NCBI RefSeq assembly: GCF_010729485.1
Contig: NZ_AP022609.1
Coordinates: 4,092,001-4,156,000, forward strand
Reading direction: 5' to 3'
Source: Mycolicibacter hiberniae
Lineage (GTDB): Bacteria > Actinomycetota > Actinomycetes > Mycobacteriales > Mycobacteriaceae
DNA: 64,000 nucleotides
The notes beneath the pieces were generated by a model. The model made no database searches and was not told the origin of the DNA. It worked only from the letters and a program-made list of their open reading frames with translations. Shown piece after piece: positions 36,399-47,044 of the stretch. A program made the position numbers and the translations under genes. How positions within the stretch are numbered: position 1 is the stretch's first letter; the number at the start of each line of letters is the position of its first letter.

Positions 36399-37598
36399 AT
36401 GGCTCAGCGTGAATGGGTCGAAAAAGACTTCTACAAGGAGTTGGGCGTCTCCTCCGACGCCAGCGAGAAAGAGATCAAGAGCGCCTACCGCAAGTTGGCC
36501 TCCGAACTGCATCCGGACCGCAACCCGAACAACCCGGCTGCCGCGGAGCGATTCAAGGCGGTCTCGGAGGCCTACAGCGTCTTGTCCGATGAGGCCAAGC
36601 GCAAGGAATACGACGAGACCCGACGGCTGTTCGCCGGCGGCGGCTTCGGCCGGCGCTTCAACGGCGGGGGCGGCGGCTTCGGCGGCGGCAACTTCGACCG
36701 GTTCTCCACCGGCGCCGACGGCGGCGAGTTCAACCTCAACGACCTGTTCGGCGCCGCCGGGCAGACCGGTGGGGCCAACATAGGCGATCTCTTCGGCGGC
36801 CTGTTCGGGCGCGGGGCTCAGCAACGGCCCAGCCGGCCGCGGCGGGGAAACGACCTGGAGACCGAATCCGAGCTCAGTTTCCTCGAGGCCACCAAGGGTG
36901 TGGAGATGCCGCTGCGCCTGACCAGTGCCGCGCCGTGCACCAACTGTCACGGCAGCGGCGCCCGGCCGGGCACCAGCCCGCGGGTGTGCGTGTCCTGTAA
37001 CGGATCCGGGGTGATCAGCAGCAACCAGGGCGCGTTCGGGTTCTCCGAGCCGTGTACCGAATGTCGCGGCAGCGGCTCGATCATCGAACACCCGTGCACC
37101 GAGTGCAAGGGGACCGGGCGGGCCGCCCGGACCCGAACCATCAACGTGCGGATTCCGCCGGGCGTCGAAGACGGCCAACGGATTCGGCTGGCCGGTCAGG
37201 GAGAGGCAGGCCTGCGCGGCGCTCCCTCGGGCGACCTCTACGTGACGGTACGGGTGCGCCCGGACAAGGTCTTCGGCCGCGACGGCGACGACCTGACGGT
37301 CACCATCCCGGTGAGTTTCGCCGAACTGGCCCTGGGCACCACCTTGTCGGTACCGACACTGGACGGCAAGGTCGGCGTGCGGGTTCCCAAGGGCACCGCA
37401 GACGGCCGGATTCTGCGGGTGCGGGGGCGCGGCGTGCCCAAGCGCGGCGGCGGCCACGGCGATCTGCTCGTCACCGTCAAGGTTGCGGTTCCCCCCAATC
37501 TGGAAGGCTCGGCGCAGGCGGCGCTCGAGGCCTACGCGGCGGCGGAGCAGGCCAGCGGGTTCGACCCGCGGGCCGGATGGGCGGGTAACCGGTCATGA
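36399..37598 (+). CDS. dnaJ: Chaperone DnaJ (type I, DnaJ1)
   Basis: Hsp40 co-chaperone, 399 residues: J domain with the HPD triad ([10 protein letters not shown]), Gly/Phe-rich linker (about 85-150), four zinc-binding CxxCxGxG repeats ([32 protein letters not shown]), and C-terminal substrate domains. AAGGAGGTG precedes the ATG with good spacing. Its stop overlaps hspR (ATGA). Confidence 0.98.
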   Translation: MAQREWVEKDFYKELGVSSDASEKEIKSAYRKLASELHPDRNPNNPAAAERFKAVSEAYSVLSDEAKRKEYDETRRLFAGGGFGRRFNGGGGGFGGGNFDRFSTGADGGEFNLNDLFGAAGQTGGANIGDLFGGLFGRGAQQRPSRPRRGNDLETESELSFLEATKGVEMPLRLTSAAPCTNCHGSGARPGTSPRVCVSCNGSGVISSNQGAFGFSEPCTECRGSGSIIEHPCTECKGTGRAARTRTINVRIPPGVEDGQRIRLAGQGEAGLRGAPSGDLYVTVRVRPDKVFGRDGDDLTVTIPVSFAELALGTTLSVPTLDGKVGVRVPKGTADGRILRVRGRGVPKRGGGHGDLLVTVKVAVPPNLEGSAQAALEAYAAAEQASGFDPRAGWAGNRS

Positions 37599-37966
37599 GC
37601 AACTCGGAGAACTCCCGCACCTTCTTGATCTCGGTGGCCGCGGAGCTGGCCGGGATGCACGCGCAGACGCTGCGCACCTATGACCGCATCGGGCTGGTCA
37701 GTCCCCGGCGCAGTTCCGGTGGCGGGCGCCGCTACTCCGAACGTGACGTGGACATGCTGCGCGAGGTGCAGCGGCTCTCCCAGGACGAGGGCGTCAACCT
37801 GGCCGGGATCAAGCGCATCATCGAGCTGACCAATCAGGTGGAGGCGCTGCAGTCGCGGATCAAGGAGATGTCGGCCGAGCTGGAGATGTTGCGCGCCAAG
37901 CAGCGTCGGGAGCTCGCCGTCTTGCCCAAGAGCACCGCCGTGGTGGTCTGGCAGCCCCGCAGCTAG
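37595..37966 (+). CDS. hspR: Heat-shock repressor HspR (MerR family)
   Basis: 123 residues with a MerR-type HTH ([40 protein letters not shown]) and a C-terminal helix, ending in a hydrophobic tail VVVWQPRS that in the family mediates DnaK-dependent action. Binds HAIR sites; two are visible in this window, before dnaK (33795) and before clpB (42904). Last gene of the dnaK operon. Confidence 0.97.
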   Translation: MSNSENSRTFLISVAAELAGMHAQTLRTYDRIGLVSPRRSSGGGRRYSERDVDMLREVQRLSQDEGVNLAGIKRIIELTNQVEALQSRIKEMSAELEMLRAKQRRELAVLPKSTAVVVWQPRS

Positions 37967-37978
37967 CGATTTCCCCGC

Positions 37979-38035
37979 TGACTCTGCGCCCACCAGGCAA
38001 TCCACTCGCACATCTGCCGGGTACGCGCAGAGTCA
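37979..38035. repeat. 57-bp palindromic element, copy A (hspR / epimerase junction)
   Basis: Ends TGACTCTGCGC (37979-37989) and GCGCAGAGTCA (38025-38035), 57 bp in all, central ACTCG at 38004-38008. Lies between convergent stops, so it may also act as a bidirectional terminator. Same length, ends and core position as copies at 53049 and 54884. Confidence 0.85.
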
Positions 38036-38039
38036 ATGC

Positions 38040-38942
38040 TCAGGCGAGCCGGATCGAGAACTGGGCCACACCCGGCCGGCCCGAGCGCGCCACCGCGTAG
38101 CCGCCGCGGCGCAGCGCGTCGGTGGGCGCGGCCATCGGCTCGAAGCAGACCACGTCGTCGGTGGCCGGCGCATAGATCTGCGCCGCCGGATACCCCGCGT
38201 CGAAACACACCTCCACGCGGCGGCCGCCGCCGGAGACCGCGAACACCGATCCCGGCTGCACCTCGTCGAAACCATGGTCGAAGACCTGCTCGCCCAACAA
38301 CTGCGTGGTTGCCGGGTGTGCGGCGACCGCCCCGGTGGGGATGCCGTGCGGGTCCACGATCCGGGACCGCATCGCCGGGGTCTGGATCAGCCACTGCGAT
38401 CGGGGCACGTCGGGAAGCTGCAGATAGGGGTGGAAACCGAAGCACAGCGGCACCACCGTGTCACCGGTGGCTGTGACCGTGGTGCGCACCGTCAAGGTGC
38501 GGTCCGCCAGTGTCACCGCCAGCTCCAGCAGGTGCGGGAACGGAAACGCCGCGAGCAGATCCGGGCGCGATCCGAAGTCGAGCTGCGCGGTCAGCGCCGA
38601 CGCCGACCGGGCAGTCACCCGCCAACCGGGCTCGCCGGCCAGGATCCCGTGGATCGGGGCGCCGTAGTCGTCGGTGTGCACCCCGCCGGCCCCGGGGGCC
38701 AGCGTCACCGTCGTATCGCCCACCCGGTAGGTGTTGGCGCTCAAGCGATTCGCCCACGGATACAGCAGCGGGATGCCCATGGTCTTGTGCTCGGTGACAT
38801 AGGCGGCCACACCCCGCAGTTGGCCGAGCAGTTCCACGCCGTCGTCGGCCAGCGAGGTGCCGATCATGCCGGCGTGCGGCCGGAAGGTCGCCGTCAGCGG
38901 TGACGACGGATCCGACAGGACGCAGGCGGCGAGATCGGTCAC
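38040..38942 (-). CDS. Aldose 1-epimerase (galactose mutarotase-like) protein
   Basis: 300 residues with the mutarotase fold signatures: YPWANRLSANTYRVGD, HGILAGEPGWRV (active-site His region), CFGFHPYLQLPDVP and FEPMAAPTDALRRGG (catalytic Glu region). Belongs to the hexose-6-phosphate or aldose epimerase superfamily; substrate not assignable. Start GTG 38942 lies in the flavohaemoglobin stop (GTGA overlap), so it is coupled to that gene. The long upstream open frame is a shadow. Confidence 0.88.
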   Translation of the reverse strand: MTDLAACVLSDPSSPLTATFRPHAGMIGTSLADDGVELLGQLRGVAAYVTEHKTMGIPLLYPWANRLSANTYRVGDTTVTLAPGAGGVHTDDYGAPIHGILAGEPGWRVTARSASALTAQLDFGSRPDLLAAFPFPHLLELAVTLADRTLTVRTTVTATGDTVVPLCFGFHPYLQLPDVPRSQWLIQTPAMRSRIVDPHGIPTGAVAAHPATTQLLGEQVFDHGFDEVQPGSVFAVSGGGRRVEVCFDAGYPAAQIYAPATDDVVCFEPMAAPTDALRRGGYAVARSGRPGVAQFSIRLA

Positions 38943-40105
38943 GCCGACAGGGGGTCGTGTTGAATGCGTTGCGGGGGAGTTCCTTTGGCGATGAGGGCGG
39001 CCACGGTCGCGCGTGTCATCTCCGGGCCGCCGCAGACCAGGATCTGCCGATCGCCCCAGTTGCCGTAACGGGTGACCACGTCTGCCAGTCGCCCGGTCTG
39101 GCGCAGATGCAGTCCGCGCGGCGGTGTCACGTCGGGATAGTCTGCGGACCAGTCGGGGTCGCGCGGGTATTCCGACACCGGGGTCACCGATAGCCAGGGA
39201 TTGTGCGCCGCGATCTGCCACAGGGTGGGCAGATCGTAGAGCTCGCAGGGATAGCGGCCGCCGAAGAACAGGTGCACGCGCGGATTCTCGCCCCAGCGGG
39301 TCAGGTCCATGATCATCGACCGCAGCGGCGCCAGGCCGGTGCTGCCGGCCACCATCAGGACATCGCCGCCGCCCCGGTCCACGTGCAGGCCGCCCAACGG
39401 GCTGGACAGGCGCCACCGGTCGCCGGGCCGGGTCTCGTTGACGATCGCGGTGCTGACCAGTCCGGCCGGAACCGCCCGCACGTGAAACTCGATCGCCCCG
39501 GTTTCGTCGGCCGGAATGCTGGGGCTCAGGTAGCGCCACGACCGAGGGCACTGAGGTACCTCGACTTTGACGTATTGGCCGGGGTGGTACGGCATCGGCT
39601 GATCCAGCTGGAGCCGGATGACGGCGATGTCGCGCGAGACCCGGAGATGCTCGATGACGGTGCCGTCCCACCAGGCCGGACCTTCTTCGGCATCGGCGGC
39701 GCCGCCCATCACGCCGATGATCAGGTTCAGCGCCTCGCGGGCGGCTTCGTCGACGGCCGCAGTCCAGCGGTCGGCCAACGCCTCCCGCAGGGTGACCAAC
39801 AGCACCTGGCCCACGCTCTGGTAATGGCGTTGGGTCACACCGTACTTGCGGTGATCGCGGCCCAGTTGAGCCAGGAACGACACGGGTGGTTGCGCCCGAT
39901 GGGCGAGGAATTCACCCAGCACCCAGCTCATGGCGTGGGCGAAGGCGTCCCGCTGGGGGCTCAGGTCGGCGGGGAACAGGTCGCGGACCGACGGGTCGGT
40001 GCCGAACCATCGGTTGAAGAACTGGGCGACAACACCGGAAGCGTCGCACGGCGCAGCGAACGCGTCATGCAGAACGCGCAGCGCATCGCGGTCGTCCAGG
40101 CCCAC
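38939..40105 (-). CDS. Type II flavohaemoglobin (globin fused to FAD/NAD reductase)
   Basis: 388 residues: globin domain (1-135; proximal His region GRDHRKYGVTQRHY near 83), FAD-binding barrel (HPGQYVKVEVP, then RYLSPSIPADETG) and NAD-binding domain (VLMVAGSTGLAPLRSMI, ILVCGGPEMTRATV). Corresponds to Rv0385, the type II flavohaemoglobin of mycobacteria, which oxidises D-lactate and reduces quinone-like acceptors rather than acting as a classical NO dioxygenase. In M. tuberculosis it also neighbours clpB. Coupled to the downstream epimerase-like gene. Confidence 0.92.
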   Translation of the reverse strand: MGLDDRDALRVLHDAFAAPCDASGVVAQFFNRWFGTDPSVRDLFPADLSPQRDAFAHAMSWVLGEFLAHRAQPPVSFLAQLGRDHRKYGVTQRHYQSVGQVLLVTLREALADRWTAAVDEAAREALNLIIGVMGGAADAEEGPAWWDGTVIEHLRVSRDIAVIRLQLDQPMPYHPGQYVKVEVPQCPRSWRYLSPSIPADETGAIEFHVRAVPAGLVSTAIVNETRPGDRWRLSSPLGGLHVDRGGGDVLMVAGSTGLAPLRSMIMDLTRWGENPRVHLFFGGRYPCELYDLPTLWQIAAHNPWLSVTPVSEYPRDPDWSADYPDVTPPRGLHLRQTGRLADVVTRYGNWGDRQILVCGGPEMTRATVAALIAKGTPPQRIQHDPLSA

Positions 40106-40138
40106 GGCGCGATCTTAACGGCGCCGGTGGGTCGCCGG

Positions 40139-40810
40139 TCAGAGCGCGTGAATCCCGTTGTAGACCACCATCGCACCGATCAGGATCAGGATCACCGCGA
40201 CCAGTGCGGCGTGCTGGCGCTCCATCCAGTCTTTGAGCCGGTGCAGTGCCGGATCCAGCCGGTCGCTGGCGGCCACGTAGCCCAGAATGGGAATCAGGAC
40301 CGAGGAGGCGGAGAGCGCGACGAAGAATGCCGCCGTGGGCCAGCTGTCCTCGGCGGGCAGTCCGGCGCTGCCGATGGTCAGGCCGGCGGCGGCGCACATG
40401 AACAACACCTCCGGCCGGACGACGGCCAGTACCGCGCCCATCAGGCCGGCGCGCAGCGGTGCCATCGTGGTGAAGGCGCGCATCCAGCGGGGCATTTCGC
40501 TGTGCCCGTGCCGGGCCGTCCACCGGTAGAGGCCGAACCCGATCAGCGCAGTACCGACGACGATCCGCAACCAGGACGCCCAGCCCGGCGGCGTCCTCTG
40601 CAGACCGCCGGCCAGGCCGGATGCCGCGACGAACGCGGCGGTCAGAGCCGCCAGACCGGCCAGCCATCCGAGCAGGAAGGCCAGACCGGTCTGCCTCGGG
40701 CGCGCGGTGTGCAGCACGAGCACGGCCGGGATAACGGTGATCGGGGACAGCGCCACCACCAGGGCAAGGGGTATCAGGGCAGTCCACACCGAAGCCAGGC
40801 TGGTCGTCAT
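40139..40810 (-). CDS. GAP-family (Sap-type) membrane protein
   Basis: 223 residues, six membrane helices: IPLALVVALSPITVIPAVLV (the typical start with SP-I-T-I), GLAFLLGWLAGLAALTAAFV, and others, ending VAVILILIGAMVVYNGI. The family includes Sap (sulfolipid-1-addressing protein) and GPL-addressing proteins that assist lipid export. No MmpL gene nearby, so the cargo is unknown. The ATG at 40810 is followed upstream by a CsoR-type palindrome 59 bp away, shared with the divergent Cys-rich gene. Longer upstream open frame ignored. Confidence 0.85.
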   Translation of the reverse strand: MTTSLASVWTALIPLALVVALSPITVIPAVLVLHTARPRQTGLAFLLGWLAGLAALTAAFVAASGLAGGLQRTPPGWASWLRIVVGTALIGFGLYRWTARHGHSEMPRWMRAFTTMAPLRAGLMGAVLAVVRPEVLFMCAAAGLTIGSAGLPAEDSWPTAAFFVALSASSVLIPILGYVAASDRLDPALHRLKDWMERQHAALVAVILILIGAMVVYNGIHAL

Positions 40811-40868
40811 AGCTGCACCGTAGCGGACCGGATCGGACCGGCCGTGCACCCCGGGCACGCCTTGCCAG

Positions 40869-40885
40869 ATACCCCTACGGGGTAT
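40869..40885. promoter_or_regulatory. CsoR/RicR-type palindrome
   Basis: ATACCCC-TAC-GGGGTAT, perfect 7-bp arms. Copper- and related metal-sensing CsoR-family repressors recognise TACCC...GGGTA dyads of this kind. It stands 35 bp before the Cys-rich membrane protein gene (+) and 59 bp from the GAP-family gene (-). No csoR or ricR gene is in the window. Confidence 0.75.
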
Positions 40886-40919
40886 AGGTTCAGCGTCACA
40901 ACCTTGGGGAGGGCGGGAT

Positions 40920-41411
40920 ATGTCAGCTACGCCGCAGCGCGACTTGGCCGGTTCGGCGAAGCCTGCCGGACGCAGGTTCGGGGTGGCGGGAGCGTTCGCC
41001 GCGCTGACCTGCACGCTGGCCTGTTGTCTCCCGGCGGTCCTGGCCGCAGTCGGCGCCGGAGCCTCCGCGGCGGCCGGCGCCGGCCACGGCGCGCACGACG
41101 GCGCGCGGCCCCGGGGATCAGGTGGCGCTGCGCTCGAGGCGTTACATCGGATCAGTCCCGTCCTGCTGATCGTGTCGATCGTGTTCGTCACGGTCGCGCT
41201 GACCCTGCGGCGTCGGGCTGCCGCGCTGCCCGCGCTGATCGTCGGGGTGGCGCTCTACCTCAGCGTGCACGGCCAGTCGGATCCCACCGTCATGTATGCC
41301 GGGATGGCATTGGGCTACGGCGCCTGGATCGCGCTGTTCCTCTGGAGCCGGCCACCGGCCGGCGCCCGATCGTGCGAGACGTCGGCATCGTGTGAGACCT
41401 CAGGGTCCTGA
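40920..41411 (+). CDS. Cys-containing membrane protein, probably metal-related
   Basis: 163 residues with about four hydrophobic helices. The first carries CTLACCLPAVLAA, a cysteine cluster in a membrane helix reminiscent of MerT/MerC-type and copper-handling small membrane proteins; a His-containing loop (GAGHGAHDG) follows and the C-terminus has two cysteines (RSCETSASCETSGS). Metal transport or sequestration is inferred from these residues and the CsoR-type box upstream. The 3' end overlaps the convergent TetR gene by 12 bp. Confidence 0.75.
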   Translation: MSATPQRDLAGSAKPAGRRFGVAGAFAALTCTLACCLPAVLAAVGAGASAAAGAGHGAHDGARPRGSGGAALEALHRISPVLLIVSIVFVTVALTLRRRAAALPALIVGVALYLSVHGQSDPTVMYAGMALGYGAWIALFLWSRPPAGARSCETSASCETSGS

Positions 41412-42017
41412 ATCGCCGGTCCCGGCCAGGCCCGCCAGCACCAGCGCGGTCGCGAAGGCGACCAGCTCGGCGCGGCTGGCGCGCAGCCGGCCATCGGCCC
41501 AGTCGAGAACCAGCGCGGTCAGAGCTCCCGACAGTGCGCTGGCGTGCATGGCGCGGCTGGTGGGGCTGCCCGGCGGGTCGGTGACGCCCGCGGAACCGGC
41601 CAGCTCGGTCAGGAGCCCGGGCAGTACATCGGCCCGGTGGGCGGCGAGCAGATTGCTGGACTGCGGCTCGCGCAACAGGATCCGCAACCGACGGGGGTCT
41701 GCCTCGAAGTAGCCGGCGGCAGCGTCGACCGCCGCCGCGACGGGAGATTCCGGGTCGGTGGCGCCGGCGATGGCGTCCAGCAGCTCGGCGTTGCAGCGAT
41801 CGTAGACCGACAGCATCAATTCATCTGTGTCGCTGAAACTTTCATAGAAGTAGCGCGGGCTCAGCCCGGCGTGCCGGCAGACCGCCCGCATGGTGACTCC
41901 CGAGGTGCCCTCGGTGCCCAGCAGCTCGAATCCGGCCCGCATCAGTTGCGCTCGGCGGAGTTGGGCCCGGTCGTCATGAGTCTGGCCACGCCATACTCGC
42001 GGCGCCGTCGTGTCCAT
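41400..42017 (-). CDS. TetR-family transcriptional regulator
   Basis: 205 residues with the TetR N-terminal HTH (RRAQLMRAGFELLGTEGTSG, VTMRAVCRHAGLSPRYFYES, FSDTDELMLSVYD). The ligand-binding part is a TetR_C-type helical bundle of unknown ligand. Divergent from the NTF2-like gene, with two matching operators between them, so it most likely regulates both itself and that gene. Confidence 0.9.
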   Translation of the reverse strand: MDTTAPRVWRGQTHDDRAQLRRAQLMRAGFELLGTEGTSGVTMRAVCRHAGLSPRYFYESFSDTDELMLSVYDRCNAELLDAIAGATDPESPVAAAVDAAAGYFEADPRRLRILLREPQSSNLLAAHRADVLPGLLTELAGSAGVTDPPGSPTSRAMHASALSGALTALVLDWADGRLRASRAELVAFATALVLAGLAGTGDSGP

Positions 42018-42038
42018 TGGGCCACCCCATCCGCTTGA

Positions 42039-42093
42039 GAATCACTTGATTCTACTTCCTCGGCCTGCTTTGATTGCGGGAATCAGGTGATTC
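42039..42093. promoter_or_regulatory. Two TetR-type operators, GAATCA-N2-TGATTC
   Basis: Sites at 42039-42052 (GAATCA-CT-TGATTC) and 42080-42093 (GAATCA-GG-TGATTC), starts 41 bp apart, one near each of the divergent genes. The identical arms and placement indicate a single regulator, almost certainly the adjacent TetR protein. Confidence 0.8.
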
Positions 42094-42117
42094 CAATGCG
42101 GCGGGAAGGTGGGTGGC

Positions 42118-42864
42118 ATGTTCGACGAGGCGCTGTTCAGGGAGGCCATCGCCAAGCCGAGGCTGCGTCAGCCGCTACCGGATTACCTGCCCGGAAACCG
42201 CGCCGGCGGCAAGGTCAAGGTGCTCACCGAGCCCGAGCTCAACGCCATGACCGAGCAGTGGTTCCTCGACCTGGACCGCAAGATCGCGCACTACGCCGAG
42301 CGCGGGATCGACGTGGCCTTCGCCGCCGAATGGGCCAAGAAGTATTGGTGGAGTTGGCTGATGCGGGATATGTCGCTCAACCACGAGCTCTACACGCCGG
42401 ATCTGCGCTACAAAGACCCCACCACCTTCGGCCGCATCATCGTCGGTCTCGAGGAGTTCGAGCGCTACAACTTCTCCTTCCTCGACGCCATCCCGGACTG
42501 GCGCTACGACCCGCTGCCCGGGCAGGTCTATTTCGACGTCACGCCCGAGGGCGAGACGCGGGTGATCGTCCGCTACATCGGCAGCGGACACTTCAGCGGC
42601 ACGCTGCGCTTCTACCCCTACGACGAGTCGGCTCCGGCGATCCACGGCGTCGGCACCTTCGTGCAGTGCACCGCGGTGGACCGCTACCACTTCAACGCCG
42701 ACGGGCTCATGTACGAGGGGGAGACGCTGTTCGACCTGCTCGACGCCACCCAATCGGCCGGCGTGCTCCCCTCGGACGACAGCTGGCTGTTCCGGGCGCT
42801 GATGGGCGCCTCGCGGTTGCCCCGGATGATGCAGGATGCCCGTCGCGCGTTGCGTCTTGGCTGA
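42118..42864 (+). CDS. Uncharacterised protein controlled by the adjacent TetR regulator
   Basis: 248 residues, soluble, rich in aromatic residues (KKYWWSWLMRDMSLNHELY, FGRIIVGLEEFERYNFSFLD). The middle resembles an NTF2/SnoaL-like sheet (GQVYFDVTPEGETRVIVRYI, HFSGTLRFYPYDES), but I cannot assign a family with confidence. ATG 42118 has GGAAGG eight bases upstream; the in-frame GTG at 42109 is an alternative start. Two operators precede it. Possibly an enzyme of lipid or steroid-type substrates by analogy with related TetR-linked genes (weak inference). Confidence 0.7.
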   Translation: MFDEALFREAIAKPRLRQPLPDYLPGNRAGGKVKVLTEPELNAMTEQWFLDLDRKIAHYAERGIDVAFAAEWAKKYWWSWLMRDMSLNHELYTPDLRYKDPTTFGRIIVGLEEFERYNFSFLDAIPDWRYDPLPGQVYFDVTPEGETRVIVRYIGSGHFSGTLRFYPYDESAPAIHGVGTFVQCTAVDRYHFNADGLMYEGETLFDLLDATQSAGVLPSDDSWLFRALMGASRLPRMMQDARRALRLG

Positions 42865-42903
42865 TCGGGCGGGGTAAGTCGGCACTCAGGAGAATTGATC
42901 AGA

Positions 42904-42924
42904 CCTGAGCGGAACAGACTCAAC
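42904..42924. promoter_or_regulatory. HAIR operator for HspR upstream of clpB
   Basis: CCTGAGC-N7-ACTCAAC, ten of fourteen conserved positions plus the N7 spacing of the HAIR consensus, 80 bp before clpB. A TTGAC box follows at 42926. clpB is a known HspR target in M. tuberculosis and Streptomyces. Confidence 0.8.
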
Positions 42925-43003
42925 GTTGACGGCGTTGGAAAACACGACAAGCATTTTTGGCGGGCGTTTGTGAGGCCCGTCACTAACCCCGAATGGAGGT
43001 GTC

Positions 43004-45550
<2,547 letters not shown>

Positions 45551-45560
45551 GCCCGCCCAG

Positions 45561-45602
45561 ACGTCACAGCCCCCCGGATTGGTTCCGGGGGGGCCGTGAC
45601 GT
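45561..45602 (+). terminator. Terminator hairpin after clpB
   Basis: Outer arms ACGTCAC/GTGACGT (45561-45567, 45596-45602) and inner arms GCCCCCCGG / CCGGGGGGGC around a short ATTGGTT loop. Very G/C-rich stem starting 10 bases after the clpB stop; no T-run. Confidence 0.8.
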
Positions 45603-45710
45603 AGGACGCCTGCTTTACGGATGCGGTGTTCTGGCTGATCGGTTAGCCTTGCCGTTACTGAGAAATTCCCGCGAGTTTCGGGTGGCGGGCGTCCAATCGG
45701 AGGGGTGATC

Positions 45711-46958
45711 ATGGCAAGTCGTCGCCATCGGCTGGTGGGTGCCGTCGGCGCCGCCGGCGCATTGCTGGCGCTGAGCGCCCCGGCCCCCGCCGCGCACGCC
45801 GACTGGGACGACCTGCTGCAGCCCCTGCTCGACGCGATCAGCTGGGTAGACCCCGGTATCGCCGCCGACACCGATCCGGGTTCGGCCCTGGCCTCGCTGG
45901 ACACCCTGTTCAACGGCTGGTACCAGGACCTGGTCTACAACCCGCTGAACAGCATCGCGCCGTGGCTGTTCGGCCCCGATGTCGCCGGCAGCGCCGCCGA
46001 CTACGGCCCCGACACCCCGCTCGCCGATCTCCCCACCAGCTTCACCGTCCCGATGGACGTCAACCTGGTCACCCAGCCGGTCATCAACGTCTCCGTCGGC
46101 GGCGGCCCGCAGACCGAGGTCCTGGTCGACACCGGCGCCGCCGGACTGGTCATGCCGATCTGGAACATCAACCCCTTCGGCATCACCGGCCTGCCGACCG
46201 GATTCAACATCGGCCAGTTCGGTGGCTACCTGAACTACTTCTACCTGGAACTGCCCACCACGGTCACCTTCACCGGCTTCGATGAGAACGACGTCGCCGG
46301 TACGGTCACCGCCGACACCTCGGTCGCCGCGGTGCTGTTCGCGTTCCCGGCGGACTTCAACATCTTCGGCCCGTGGTCCATCCACGACTACCTGGCCGGA
46401 TCCTCCACCGGCATCTTGGGCATCGGGCCCAACGCGCTCGGCCCCACACCCGACCACATTCCGACCGCCGATCTGCCGGGCGAGCTCGGCCGCGGCGTGC
46501 TGATCGACCAGCCCAACGGGGAACTGATCTTCGGGGCCAACCCGCTGGAAGGTGGGATCGCCGTCAACGGCGCCCCGTGGTCGGCCCTGTACGTGAGCCT
46601 CAACGGCGCCACACCTCAGCAGGTCAACGGGGTGATCGACTCCGGCGGGGTGTTCGGAACCATGCCGTCGTCGGTGCTGAGCAGCGCGGGCATCACGCCG
46701 ACGGCCAACGGCACCCTCCCGGACGGGACGCTGATCCGGGTCTACACCCCGGGCGGGCAGCTGCTCTACTCCTACACCGTGAGTTCGACGACCTACTCGA
46801 ACGACCCCGCCGACGCGTCGACCCGTGGCCCGGTGGTGATCAGCGGCAACAGCATGAACACCGGTAACTTGCCGTTCGCGATGGAGCCGATTTACGTCTC
46901 CTACGACACCGGGCAGACCATCTTCGGCGGGGTCGCGCCGAACACCGTGCAAATGTGA
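45711..46958 (+). CDS. Secreted PecA-like aspartic protease without a PE domain
   Basis: 415 residues. Sec signal peptide (LVGAVGAAGALLALSAPAPAAHA, cleavage near AHA-DW), a linker region, then the mycobacterial retropepsin-like domain: first catalytic motif LVDTGAAGLV (D140), second GVIDSGGVFG (D310), plus the conserved beginning of that domain (VNLVTQPVINVSVGGGPQTE). PecA (a PE_PGRS protein) carries the same domain behind a PE domain and cleaves PE-tagged lipases; here the PE part is replaced by a signal peptide. ATG 45711 chosen for GGAGGGG spacing; a GTG lies six bases upstream. Confidence 0.85.
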   Translation: MASRRHRLVGAVGAAGALLALSAPAPAAHADWDDLLQPLLDAISWVDPGIAADTDPGSALASLDTLFNGWYQDLVYNPLNSIAPWLFGPDVAGSAADYGPDTPLADLPTSFTVPMDVNLVTQPVINVSVGGGPQTEVLVDTGAAGLVMPIWNINPFGITGLPTGFNIGQFGGYLNYFYLELPTTVTFTGFDENDVAGTVTADTSVAAVLFAFPADFNIFGPWSIHDYLAGSSTGILGIGPNALGPTPDHIPTADLPGELGRGVLIDQPNGELIFGANPLEGGIAVNGAPWSALYVSLNGATPQQVNGVIDSGGVFGTMPSSVLSSAGITPTANGTLPDGTLIRVYTPGGQLLYSYTVSSTTYSNDPADASTRGPVVISGNSMNTGNLPFAMEPIYVSYDTGQTIFGGVAPNTVQM

Positions 46959-47044
46959 CGTTGACCTGTTGGAACAGTGCTGATACACGGTTGTGACCTG
47001 CGAGCATTCTCGGTTCGGGCCCGAGAGCAGATACGCTAGGCCCA

